Notes under the pieces: model-generated | The model's input: the letters and a program-made list of their open reading frames with translations, nothing else | The model's database searches: none | What the model was told of the DNA's origin: nothing | Program-made: the position numbers and the translations under genes | Shown here: positions 34,053-43,700 of the stretch, one piece after another | Position numbering within the stretch: the stretch's first letter is position 1 | Layout of the letters: each line of letters begins with the position of its first letter | DNA from: Streptomyces sp. NRRL B-1347 | Lineage (GTDB): Bacteria; Actinomycetota; Actinomycetes; Streptomycetales; Streptomycetaceae | Length of the DNA stretch: 64,000 nucleotides | Direction: 5' to 3' | Assembly (NCBI RefSeq): GCF_000720325.1 | Contig: NZ_JOJM01000037.1 | Location: 62,001 to 126,000 of the forward strand

Positions 34053-34568
34053 ATGCCGACCGCCGTCCACCGCCACGTGGACCCGCGCCGCGCTCCGGGC
34101 GCTCGACCGCCGAGGCTGTGCCTCGCCGTCGAGGTCGGTTGTGCGCCACACACCCAGATGCTCCTGGGCGAGGCCGCCCAGTGCCTGCTCACCGCGATCG
34201 GCGCGCCACCGGTGCTCGCGCGGCGCGCGGCGGAGGTGGCCCGGCTCGGGGCCGACTACGTGGCGGGCCACAGCCAACGGCCGCGCTGCCGCCTGTGGGT
34301 GCACACCGGTCCTGACGGCGTCACCCTGACCATCACCGACCACGCGGGCACCAGCCCGACCGGTCAGCCCACCTGGCTGCCCGCGTCCTCCGCCGACCAG
34401 GAGCAGCCGCTGCCCGAGCCACCGCACACGTACGCGCAGCGCGAGGCCGACGATGACGACCTCGCGCTGCACCGCACCCCCGAGGGGCACCTCCGCTTCG
34501 CCTTCCACGCCTGCTGGCCGACGGCGGCCGGGGCCCCGGGGGGCGGGGTCAGCCGCGTACCGGAGTGA
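34053..34568 (+). CDS. Hypothetical protein, possibly degenerate anti-sigma-type ATPase fold
   Basis: The 171-residue protein starts at the ATG at 34053 behind GGAGGG. Its core (LLGEAAQCLLTAIGAPPVLA, VARLGADYVAGHSQRPRCRL, WVHTGPDGVTLTITDHAG) follows the helix-strand order of the HATPase_c-like domains of Streptomyces regulators. The N-box Asn and the Gly-rich lid are not evident, so ATP binding is doubtful. The tail is acidic and Pro-rich. It overlaps the end of the opposing aminopeptidase gene by 20 bp. No partner is obvious. Confidence 0.6.
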   Translation: MPTAVHRHVDPRRAPGARPPRLCLAVEVGCAPHTQMLLGEAAQCLLTAIGAPPVLARRAAEVARLGADYVAGHSQRPRCRLWVHTGPDGVTLTITDHAGTSPTGQPTWLPASSADQEQPLPEPPHTYAQREADDDDLALHRTPEGHLRFAFHACWPTAAGAPGGGVSRVPE

Positions 34569-36099
34569 CCGCGATCGGCGGGAGGGCCCGCAGGCAGGAG
34601 GTGTCGCCCGGGGTGTTGGCGCGGATGAAGTGCGAGGAGACGCCCGTCACGCAGCGGCTCAGCTCAAGCTCGGGCACGTGGCCCATGTTGCGGACGGACA
34701 GGAACCGGCTGTCGCGGAACTGCTTGGCGGCCTTCTTCCCGCTCGCGTCGGGGGTGTTGGAGTCGAGGTCGCCGGACAGGACGAGGACCGGTACGTTCGG
34801 CAGCTTCGGCTTCGTGGGCTGGGCGTCGGGGGTGTTCTTGCCCGGCCAGCCGATGCACACCTCGCCCGCGTCCGTGGTCCCCTCGGTGAAGCCCTTGGCG
34901 CTGAACGCGCCGTGCTCACCGGGGCGCACGGCCGCGAGGGCGGCGCGGTACTGGCGCCACCGCTCGGACAGCGACGCGTCCTTCGACCAGTCCCTGCGGT
35001 AGTCGTTGCAGACGACCGCGATGTACGGCGCCTGGTCCAGCTTGCTGCCCGAGGCGCCCTCCTCGCGCACCAGCTTGCGCAGCGGCGCGGTGTCGCCCTT
35101 GACGAACCGGTGCAGGGCGTACGGCAGTTGGCCGAGCAGCGAGGGCTGGTCCGGCTGGAAGCCGACCTGGCTGCTGGCCGCCTCGAACAGCAGGTTGGCG
35201 AGCTTGTCCTCGGTGAACTTCTTCTTGTAGACGCCGTGGTCGGTGGTGATCGGGATCGTCAGGGGCTTGGTGCGCAGGCGTGCCGCCGTGGTGGCCAGGT
35301 CCTTCACTGCCCGCTCTCCGTCGCACGCCACCGGGACGCTGCGCTCGCAGATCCGGCGCAGGGTCGTCGAGACCGCCTGTGCGCTGGGGCGCGCCATCGT
35401 GTCGAGCGCGAGGGGGTAGGCCCCCGAAAGCACGATGTTGCGTACGTTCTCGGGGTGCCGGGAGGCGTAGACCGGCATCAAGTAGGTGCCGTACGACAGG
35501 CCGTACAGGCTGAGCTTGCGCACCTTGAGGCGGGCGCGGATGGCGTCGATGTCGTCGGCGGTGGCGGCCGAGGTGAAGCCCGCGGCCTTGGGCCCGAGGT
35601 TCTTGCCGCACCGCTCCACGGCGGCCCGCTGCTGGACGCGCGTGCCGAGCCGGTACTCGGCGTCGGTGACGCCGCACGGGACGCGCTGCGACTTGCCCGT
35701 GCCGCGCGGGTCGACGAGCAGCACGTCGTGGTCCTTCAGGAGGCCCTCCAGGGCCCAGGTGACCTCCTTGGCCTTGTCGATGAGGGTCTCGCCGGGGCCG
35801 CCCGGGTTCAGGGCGACGGTGCCCTTGGCGGGGCCCGGCGCGCGGTGGCGCACCACCGCGTAGCTCACCTTGACCGTGCCGAGCTTCGGCTTGCCCGTCA
35901 CCAGCGGGCGCTCCTCCCGGTCGCAGTCGACCTGGTGCCCGGGCACGCCCGGGCACCAGCCGGGGGCCGCCGCGGCCGCGGGGCCGCTCACCGGCGCCGC
36001 CGCCGTGGCCGTCGTGGTCGCGGTGGGTAGCACCGAGGCCACCACCGCCATCATGCCCACCGCAAGACCCGCGCGCCGCGCCGTGCTCTTGTACGTCAT
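34549..36099 (-). CDS. Secreted alpha/beta-hydrolase, tripeptidyl-aminopeptidase (SlpD/TAP) type
   Basis: The 516-residue precursor starts MTYKSTARRAGLAVGMMAVV, a signal peptide with an Ala-rich cut region near residues 30-40. The mature enzyme has the proline-iminopeptidase-like fold. The oxyanion loop is LNPGGPGETLID, and the nucleophile elbow is GLSYGTYLMPVYASRHPENV with Ser. The TAP C-terminal domain holds VLVLSGDLDSNTPDASGKKA (catalytic Asp) and MGHVPELELS (catalytic His). Paired Cys residues fit an extracytoplasmic protein. It should remove short peptides from N-termini outside the cell, as TAP enzymes do. It is a single gene on the minus strand with no visible operon partner. Confidence 0.92.
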   Translation of the reverse strand: MTYKSTARRAGLAVGMMAVVASVLPTATTTATAAAPVSGPAAAAAPGWCPGVPGHQVDCDREERPLVTGKPKLGTVKVSYAVVRHRAPGPAKGTVALNPGGPGETLIDKAKEVTWALEGLLKDHDVLLVDPRGTGKSQRVPCGVTDAEYRLGTRVQQRAAVERCGKNLGPKAAGFTSAATADDIDAIRARLKVRKLSLYGLSYGTYLMPVYASRHPENVRNIVLSGAYPLALDTMARPSAQAVSTTLRRICERSVPVACDGERAVKDLATTAARLRTKPLTIPITTDHGVYKKKFTEDKLANLLFEAASSQVGFQPDQPSLLGQLPYALHRFVKGDTAPLRKLVREEGASGSKLDQAPYIAVVCNDYRRDWSKDASLSERWRQYRAALAAVRPGEHGAFSAKGFTEGTTDAGEVCIGWPGKNTPDAQPTKPKLPNVPVLVLSGDLDSNTPDASGKKAAKQFRDSRFLSVRNMGHVPELELSRCVTGVSSHFIRANTPGDTSCLRALPPIAVTPVRG

Positions 36100-36280
36100 C
36101 GCCCTCTCCTCTGCCTCGGGCCCCTCGGGCTCCCGGAGTCCCCGGTGTTCCCCGGGTGCGAGCACCACAGTGCGGGGCGGGCTTCACAGGGACGGCAGAG
36201 CTACGGCAAAAGCACGTAAGAATCGGCTGGCGTCGCTGCTGGACGAGGCCGCGTCGGCAGCGTGCCAGGGGTGTCCGACG

Positions 36281-36324
36281 CACCGGAGGCGGTGACCGGC
36301 ATGAGCCGGTCACCGCCTCCGGTG
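36281..36324 (-). terminator. Strong hairpin at the end of the siderophore operon
   Basis: Perfectly complementary 20-bp arms (36281-36300 and 36305-36324) enclose ATGA. It lies 53 bp past the stop of the MFS gene on the minus strand, where the long operon should end. There is no T-run. Confidence 0.75.
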
Positions 36325-36376
36325 GTGGCGAGCCGCCCCCGCACGGGTGGCTCGGCCGGGCAGGGCCGGGAGCGCC

Positions 36377-37777
36377 TTACGGCTTCCTGGCCTGGGTCCG
36401 GGGCAGTCGTGTCGCCCCGGCGGCCGCGAAGAGGCAGAAGCCGAGCACCCACCAGAAGGTGTCGCCGAACGCCCAGGAGATGTCGGCGTCGTGGGCGGAG
36501 AGCCGGTTCTGCAGGACCACGGCGAGGACGGCGGTGCCGAGGGAACCGCCCACCGTGTTGAGCAGGTTGAGGGCTCCGGAGGCGCGCGGGAGGTGTTCGG
36601 GCTCGATGCGGCTGTAGACGATGTTCATCACCGGCGCGCCGATCATCGCCATGCCGACGCCCCGCACGGTGAGCGCCGCGGCGATCAGCAGGTCCGGTGG
36701 CTCGTGGCCGAGTTGGGTGAACGGGACCGTGCCGACGACGATCAGCGCGATGCCGGTGACCACCAGGGTCCGCGGCGCCACCTTGTCGATGGTGCGGTTC
36801 ACGAGGACCGAACCGGCCGCAGCGCCCAGGCCCTGGGGGGCGAGCAGCAGCCCGGCCTCCCACGCCGAGAGGCCGCGGCCCGTCTGGAAGTACAGCGGCA
36901 GCAGGAACATCGTGCCGAACACCGAAGCGCCCAGGACGAGCAGGGCCAGCGCGGCGGCGCCGAACGGCGGCCGCGTGAACAGGCGCGGGTCGACCAGCGG
37001 TGTCCCGCTCGTGCGCAGCCCGTGCACCGTGAAGGCGACGAGCATCGCCACGCCCGCCGAGACGCCGATCGCGGCCGGCAGCGTGCGGCCGTGGGCGACC
37101 TCGGTGAGGCCGAACACCAGCACGGCGAGGCCGGGCGACAGGAGTGCGGCGCCGCGCAGGTCGAACGCCGTGCGCTGGGGCGACGGCGGCACCTCGGGCA
37201 CGTAGCGGCGGGCGAGGAGCACCGCGGCCGCGCCGATCGGCAGGTTCACCAGGAACAGCCACGGCCAGGACGCCACGCCCAGGATGGAGCCGCCGAGCAG
37301 CGGGCCGAGGACCGGCGACAGGAGCGGCACGACCGACACGACGCTGATCACCTTGCCGGTGCGCTCGCGTCCCGCGATCCGGGCGAGCAGGGCCTGCCCG
37401 GTGGCGGGCAGCATCCCGCCGCCGAGGCCCTGGATCACCCGGAACACGATCAGGCTGGACGCCGACCAGGCGAGCGCGCACAGCGCCGAGCCGAGCAGGA
37501 ACACGCCCACGGCGGCGATCCACGTCCGGCGGCCGCCGAAGCGTCCCGCCAGCCAGCCGGACGCGGGCACGGCCGCCACCACCGCGAGGAGGTAGGCGGT
37601 GGAGACCCACTGGATCTCGGTGACCGAGGCCCCGAACTCCGCGGACAGGGTGTCGATGCCGACGCTGACGATCGTGGCGTCGACCGTGGCCATGAAGGTG
37701 CCGAGCACCAGGATGAACGCGATGCGCAGCAGTTCCGCGTCGACCTTCGCGGGCGGTGGTGCGACCTTCTCGCTCAT
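36377..37777 (-). CDS. MFS drug/siderophore exporter (DHA2-like)
   Basis: The 466-residue membrane protein begins with the DHA2 hallmark ILVLGTFMATVDATIVSVGI, continues with motif A-like GWLAGRFGGRRTWIA and motif C-type VVPLLSPVLGPLLGGSILG, and has about 12-14 membrane segments. These transporters export small molecules with protons. Its ATG overlaps the TGA of the NRPS gene (ATGA), so it is made with the siderophore machinery and is probably the exporter of the product. It is the last gene before the operon hairpin. Confidence 0.93.
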   Translation of the reverse strand: MSEKVAPPPAKVDAELLRIAFILVLGTFMATVDATIVSVGIDTLSAEFGASVTEIQWVSTAYLLAVVAAVPASGWLAGRFGGRRTWIAAVGVFLLGSALCALAWSASSLIVFRVIQGLGGGMLPATGQALLARIAGRERTGKVISVVSVVPLLSPVLGPLLGGSILGVASWPWLFLVNLPIGAAAVLLARRYVPEVPPSPQRTAFDLRGAALLSPGLAVLVFGLTEVAHGRTLPAAIGVSAGVAMLVAFTVHGLRTSGTPLVDPRLFTRPPFGAAALALLVLGASVFGTMFLLPLYFQTGRGLSAWEAGLLLAPQGLGAAAGSVLVNRTIDKVAPRTLVVTGIALIVVGTVPFTQLGHEPPDLLIAAALTVRGVGMAMIGAPVMNIVYSRIEPEHLPRASGALNLLNTVGGSLGTAVLAVVLQNRLSAHDADISWAFGDTFWWVLGFCLFAAAGATRLPRTQARKP

Positions 37778-40700
37778 CGGTCCTCCAGGAGGTCGCGTAC
37801 GTCGGCGTCGAGGTGGGCGCCCAGGTCGCGGAGCAGGTCGAGGAGTTCGTCGGCGAGTCCTTCGACGTCCACTCCGGCCCGGTGGGCGAGCACCCCGGTC
37901 CAGCCGTCGCCGTCCGGCATGACCGTCAGGGTCACCGGGTGGTGGGTGGCCTCGCGGAAGCGGGTGCCCACGACGGTGAGGCCGGGGGCGGGCTCGCGCA
38001 GCCGGTCGGGGTCGACCGGATAGTTCTCGAACACCACGAGGCTGTCGAAGAGGCGGTGACGCCCGGTCAGCCGCTCCAGATCGGTCAGGGCGACGTGCTG
38101 GTGCTCGACCAGGGCCCGCTGCCGGGCCTGGAGGTCGCTGAGCGTCTCGGCGAGCGTGCCGCCGAGACGTGCGCGGACGGGCACGGTGTTGGCGAGCAGA
38201 CCGATGATCTCCTCGATCCCCTCCACCTCCGGGGGACGGCAGGCGACCATGGCGCCGAAGCAGACGTCCGCACGCCCGGAGCGCCGGGCGAGAAGGACCG
38301 CCCACGCGCCCTGCACCAGCGTGTTCTGGGTCAGGCCGCGGCGCGCGGCGAGCTGGGCGAGCTCGGCCACCAGGGGCGCGTCGAAGCCGATGAGGGTGGG
38401 CTCCTGCCATGACGGGCCCGGCTCGCCACCGCCCAGATGGTCGCCCTCGGGCAGGGCGTCCAGTTCCGCGGCCCACACGTCGAGGTCGGGCTCGTGGTCG
38501 GCGCGCCAGCGCAGATAGTTCCCGAACGGTACGGGGGCGGGCAGGTCCGCGTCCTCGCCCCGGACGTGGGCGGCGTAGAGGGCGAACAGCTCGGTCAGGA
38601 CGCGCGGCGCCGACCAGCCGTCGGAGAGCACGTGATGGGTGGTCAGGACCAGGTCGGCGAGGTCGGGGCCGCGGCGGATCACGGTCAGCCGGACGAGCGG
38701 CCCCTCGGCCAGGTCGAAGGGCTCGGCCAGGTCGGCCGCCAGGACCTCGTCGGCGGGCCCGTCGGACACCCGGAAGTCCGGCCGGGGCGACTCCGGGAGC
38801 ACCGCGAGGTCCGCGGGGAACACGGCGCCCAGGTTCGGATGCCGGGCCAGCAGCCCGGTGCCCGCGGCGCGCAGGGCGTCGACGTCGAGCGGACCGGCGA
38901 GCGTGAACGTCGACTGCACGGTGTACGGGTCGGGGCGCTCGGTGCGCGCGTGCCGCAGCATCACCTCCTGCAGCGGCGTGAGCGGCTGCACCTCGGCGAT
39001 GGGGCGGCCCCCGTCGAGCGCGCTGATCTCCGGTGCGGCGGCGGTGCGCACCAGGGCGGCCCGCAGCCGCTCGCCGAGGTCCTCGATCTCGGCGGCGGTG
39101 AACAGCGCGGACGGCCAGGTGATCCGCACCCCGAGCGCGTCGTCGCGCACCAGGGCGTTGACCATCAGGCTGTGCGGCAGGGGCAGTTCGCCGGTGCCGC
39201 CGGAGCCGAGCGGGTCGGCGTCCGGGGCCGGCTGCCACGGCGTCTCCGCGGTCGGGGCGCCGGGGAACTGGCCGAGGTAGTTCCAGGCGACCTCCGGTGT
39301 CACCGGGTCCAGCAGGCCCGCGGCGGTGAGGATGCCGTGGCCGAGGCCGTCGCCCTGGGCGCGCAGCCGTTCGCGTACGGCGCGCACGTCGTCGCTCGCG
39401 TCGAGCCGTACGGGGTGTACGGCGGTGAACCAGCCGACGGTCTGCGACAGGTCGACCGACGTCGGACGGCCGTGGCTCTCCAGCGCGACCAGGACCTCCG
39501 GGGTGCCGCGCCAGGCGTGGAGGGCCTGGGCGAGCGCCGTCAGGAGGACGGCGTCCGGTGTGCTGCGGTAGGCGGCGGGCAGGGTCGTGATCAGGGCGCG
39601 GGTGGTGGCGGCGTCGAGCCGGAGCTCGTGGTGCGCCGCGGTGGCCACGGTGTCCCGGGCGGGATCGAGCGGCGCGGCGAGCGCCTGGGTGACGGTCATG
39701 CGCTGCCAGTGCGGCAGTTCGGCCCGCCGGTCGGCGTCGCGCAGCGTGCGCGCCCAGCCGACGAAGGACTGGCCGTGCCGGGCCAGGGCGCCGCCGGAGT
39801 AGGCGTGCTGGACGTCGTCCAGAAGGACGCGCCAGGACACCCCGTCGACGACCAGGTGGTGGGCGATCAGGACGAGCCTGCCGGGCCGTTCGGGTCCGGC
39901 GTCCACCCACACCGCGCGCAGGAGCGGTCCGGTGCGCGGGTCCATCGCCTCGCGGGCCGCGGCGACGTGGGCGTCGACCAGGGCACGCAGATCGCCGTCG
40001 TCCGCCCGTACGCGGGTGAGGACGTCGGCCGCGGTGACGGCGCCGGCCTCGGGGACGCGCAGGGCGTCGGCCACCAACTGGGCGCGCAGTACGTCGTGCC
40101 GGGCCAGGAGCGCGTCGAGCACGGACCGCCAGGTCGTCTCGTCACCGCCCGCGGGCACGCAGATCTCCACCCACTGGCAGAAGCCGTCGGCGGCGGTGCC
40201 CGCGCGGCGCAGCAGGTCCCGCATGACCGGGGTCAGCGGGGCGTCGCCGGTCACGGGACCGGCGCCGCCGTCCAGGGCGCGGGCCCGCGCGGCGATCCCG
40301 GCGACCGTCTCGCCCTCGAACACGTCCCGCGCGGTCAGGCCGAGGCCCTTGCGCCGGGCGCGCGAGACCACTTGCAGCGAGACGATGCTGTCGCCGCCGA
40401 TGGCGAAGAAGTCGTCGTCGGGGCCGATGTCCTCGGTGCCGAGGACGTCCTGGAACACGCGGAGGAGCACCGCTTCGGCTTCGGTGGCCGGTGCGCGGCG
40501 GGCGGCGGCCGCGATCTCGGGGGCGGGCAGGGCGGCGGCGTCGAGCTTGCCGCTGGGGCTCAGCGGCAGCCGGTCGAGCTCCACGAACGCCGTCGGCACC
40601 ATGTGGTCGGGCAGTTCGCCCGCCAGGTACGCGCGGACCTCCGCGGTGTCCAGGTCCGCGCCGTCGGTGGGGATGACGTAGCCGACGAGCCGGTCCTCGC

Positions 40701-43700
40701 GGACGATCACCGCGCTGGCGCGCACGGCGGGGTGGCGGGTCAGCGTGGACTCGATCTCGCCCAGCTCGACGCGGAAGCCGCGGACCTTGACCTGGTGGTC
40801 GACGCGGCCGAGGAACACCAGCTGTCCGTCGGGGCGCCAGCGCACGAGGTCGCCGGTGCGGTACATGCGCTCCCCCGGCGCGGCGAACGGGTCGGCGACG
40901 AACCGCTCGGACGTCAGGCCGGGGCGGCCGAGATAGCCGCGGGCCACGCTGGGCCCGCCCAGGTACAGCTCGCCCGTGACGCCGACGCCGACGGGCTGGA
41001 GGCCGCCGTCGAGGACGTAGGCGCGGACGTTGGGGTCGGGGCGGCCGATCGGCAGCGGGCCGGGGTCGTCCTGTTCGTAGTGCCAGGTCACGGAGTTGAT
41101 GGTGACTTCGGTGGGGCCGTAGGCGTTGAACAGCGCCTTGCGTCCTGTGCCCCAGCGCCGGGCCAGCGCCGGGTCGAGGCGCTCGGCGCCGACGACGAAG
41201 AACACGTCGGGGTCGACGGTGCGGTCGTCGGGCATCGCGGCCAGGAACGACGGCAGCAGGTTCACGCCGGTCACCCGGTGCTCGACGATGTAGTCGAGGA
41301 GTTCGTCGCCGGGGACGCGGACCTCCTCGGGGGCGATCACGGAGGTGCCGCCGGACAGCAGCGGCACCATGGTCTGCCAGAACGCGACGTCGAAGCTGGT
41401 CGACGCGAAGTGCAGGTACCGGTCGTGCTCGGTGACGCCGACGACCTCCTCCTGGAGGGCGATCAGGTCGGGTACGCCGCGGTGGGTGACGCCGACGCCC
41501 TTGGGGCGCCCGGTGGTGCCGGAGGTGTAGATGACGTAGGCGAGCGCGTCGTCGGTGAGCTTGGCGCGCGCCTCGGCCGGGTCGGTTTCGGGGGCGGCGG
41601 CGAGCGTGGCCGGGTCGTCGAGCCGCAGGACCGGGACGTCGGCCTCGGCGGGCAGTTCGGCGCCGGTCGTCACGGCGGCGGCCGGGGCGATGTCGTCGAG
41701 CATGAACGTCAGGCGCTCGCGCGGGTAGCTCGGGTCGAGCGGGACGTACACCGCGCCCGCCTTGGCCACGCCGAACAGGGCCACGGTCATCTCGACGTCC
41801 CGGCCGAGGAGGACGGCGACCGGGTCCTGGGGCCGTACGCCGCGCGCGATCAGGGCGTGGGCGAGGCGGTTGGCCTCGCGGTCGAGTTCGGCGTAGCTGA
41901 GGCTGCGGTCCCGGCAGACCAGGGCCTCGGCGTCGGGCTTGTGGCGGACCCAGGCGGCGAACTCCTCCAGCCAGTGGCCGCGGGTCTTGGCGGGGACGAC
42001 CTCGGTGCCGGTGCGGAGCATCCGCTGCCGCTCGTCCGGGTCGAGCGCGGGCAGCCGGACGGCGGGCCGTGCCGGGTCGGCGACGATCTCCCGCAGGAGG
42101 TGGTGCAGCCAGCGGCCGTAGTCGCGCACGGTCGTCTCGGCGAAGGCGCTCGGCTGGTAGCCGAGGCCGATGGTGATCGCGTCGTCGGGGATCACGATCA
42201 CGGTCAGCGCGTAGTGCGTGGCGTCGGTGATGTCCACGCCGGTCAGGTCGAGGCCGGGGGCGAGCGGGGTGCGCTTGCGGCTGGAGAGCGGGAAGTTCTC
42301 CATCACGAGCATCGTGTCGAACAGCTCGCCGACGCCCACCGCGCGCTGGATCGCGGGCAGTCCGACGTGGTGGTGGTCGGCGAGGGCCACGCTCTGGGCG
42401 TGCACGTCCGCCATGAGGTCCCGCGCGGTGCGGTCCTGGGGGTGGGCCACGCGCACCGGGATGGTGGTGCCGAGCTGGCCGATCATCGACTCCACGCCGT
42501 CGACCTCGGCGGGCCGTCCGGACACCGGGCAGCCGAAGACGACGTCGCGGCGGCCGGTGAGCCGGCCGAGCAGCAGGCCCCAGGCCGTCTGGAGGACGGT
42601 GGTCAGGGTGACGCCCTGGGCGCGGGCGAAGGCGCGCAGGCGGTCGCTGAACTCCCGGCCGAGGTCGACGCTCACGCGGCCGGGCCGCTCGACGCCGGTG
42701 ACGGTGCTCGCGGGGGCGAGGCGGGTCGCGTCGTCGACGCCTTCGAGGGCGGTGCGCCACGCGGCCAGGGACGCCTGGTGGTCCCGCCCGGCCAGCCAGC
42801 GGAAGTACTCCTGGAGCGGCGGGGCGACGGGCGCGGCGGGGCCGCCGCCCAGCTCGGCGTAGATCGCGAGCAGGGTGCGGCCGACCAGCGGCATCGACCA
42901 GCCGTCGAGAAGGGCGTGGTGGTTGGTGATCACCAGCTTGTGCTCGTGCGGGCCGACGCGGGACAGCAGGAAGCGGATCAGTGGTGGCCGCTCCGGGGAG
43001 AACGGTCGTGCCAGCTCGGCGCGGACCGCCTCGTCGAAGCGGTCGTCCTGCCGCCAGTCCAGGGCGACGTCGGCGGGGATCACCTGTACCACGTCGTCGC
43101 CCGCCGTGCCCAGGTACACCCGTAGGGCGGGGTGGCGGCGCAGCAGCTCGCGCGCGGCCTCGGCCATCCGGTCCGGGTCGAGCTCGCCGACCAGGGTCGT
43201 CACGGCCTGGACCACGTAGACGTCGGTGTCCTGATCGTCGCGGACCAGCGTGTGGAAGGACAGGCCGAGTTGCAGCGGGGTGGCGGGCAGGACGTCGGTG
43301 ACGCGCCCGGTGCGTTCGAGGGCGTCGATGGCGTCCTGGTCGAGGTCGACGAGGGGCAGGTCGGAGGGGGTGAGCCCGCCGGGGGTGTGGCGCGCGTGCT
43401 CGGCGAGGGCGTCGAGCGCCGCGGCCCAGGCTTCCTGGAGGGCCGTCACGGCGGCGGCGGGGAGCACCTCGGTCGCGGCCGTCCACTCGACGGCGAGGCG
43501 CGGCGCGCCCTCCTCGTGGACGAAGCAGTTGAGGGCGAGGACCTGCTCCAGCGCCTTGCCCTCGGGTTCGGTGACCGCGAAGGCGTCCCGCTCCGGCAGG
43601 CGCCAGCCGATTCCGGTCAGCTGGGCGAACCGGCCCAGGTAGTTGAGGAGCACGTCCGGCGGCGGGGTGGCCGCGAGCTCGGCGCCCGCCTCCGGGTCGA

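Noticed and set aside
16951..34568. The whole accessory stretch as an integrative element or prophage
   Set aside because: No integrase, attachment repeats, phage structural or transfer genes were found; only one transposase fragment is present.
36281..36324. Long palindrome as a regulator-binding site
   Set aside because: Its place directly after the last operon gene and the 20-bp stem with a 4-nt loop fit a terminator better.
38437..43125. 1562-codon plus-strand open frame opposite the NRPS gene
   Set aside because: Same reason: low-complexity translation and full overlap with clear condensation and adenylation motifs on the other strand.
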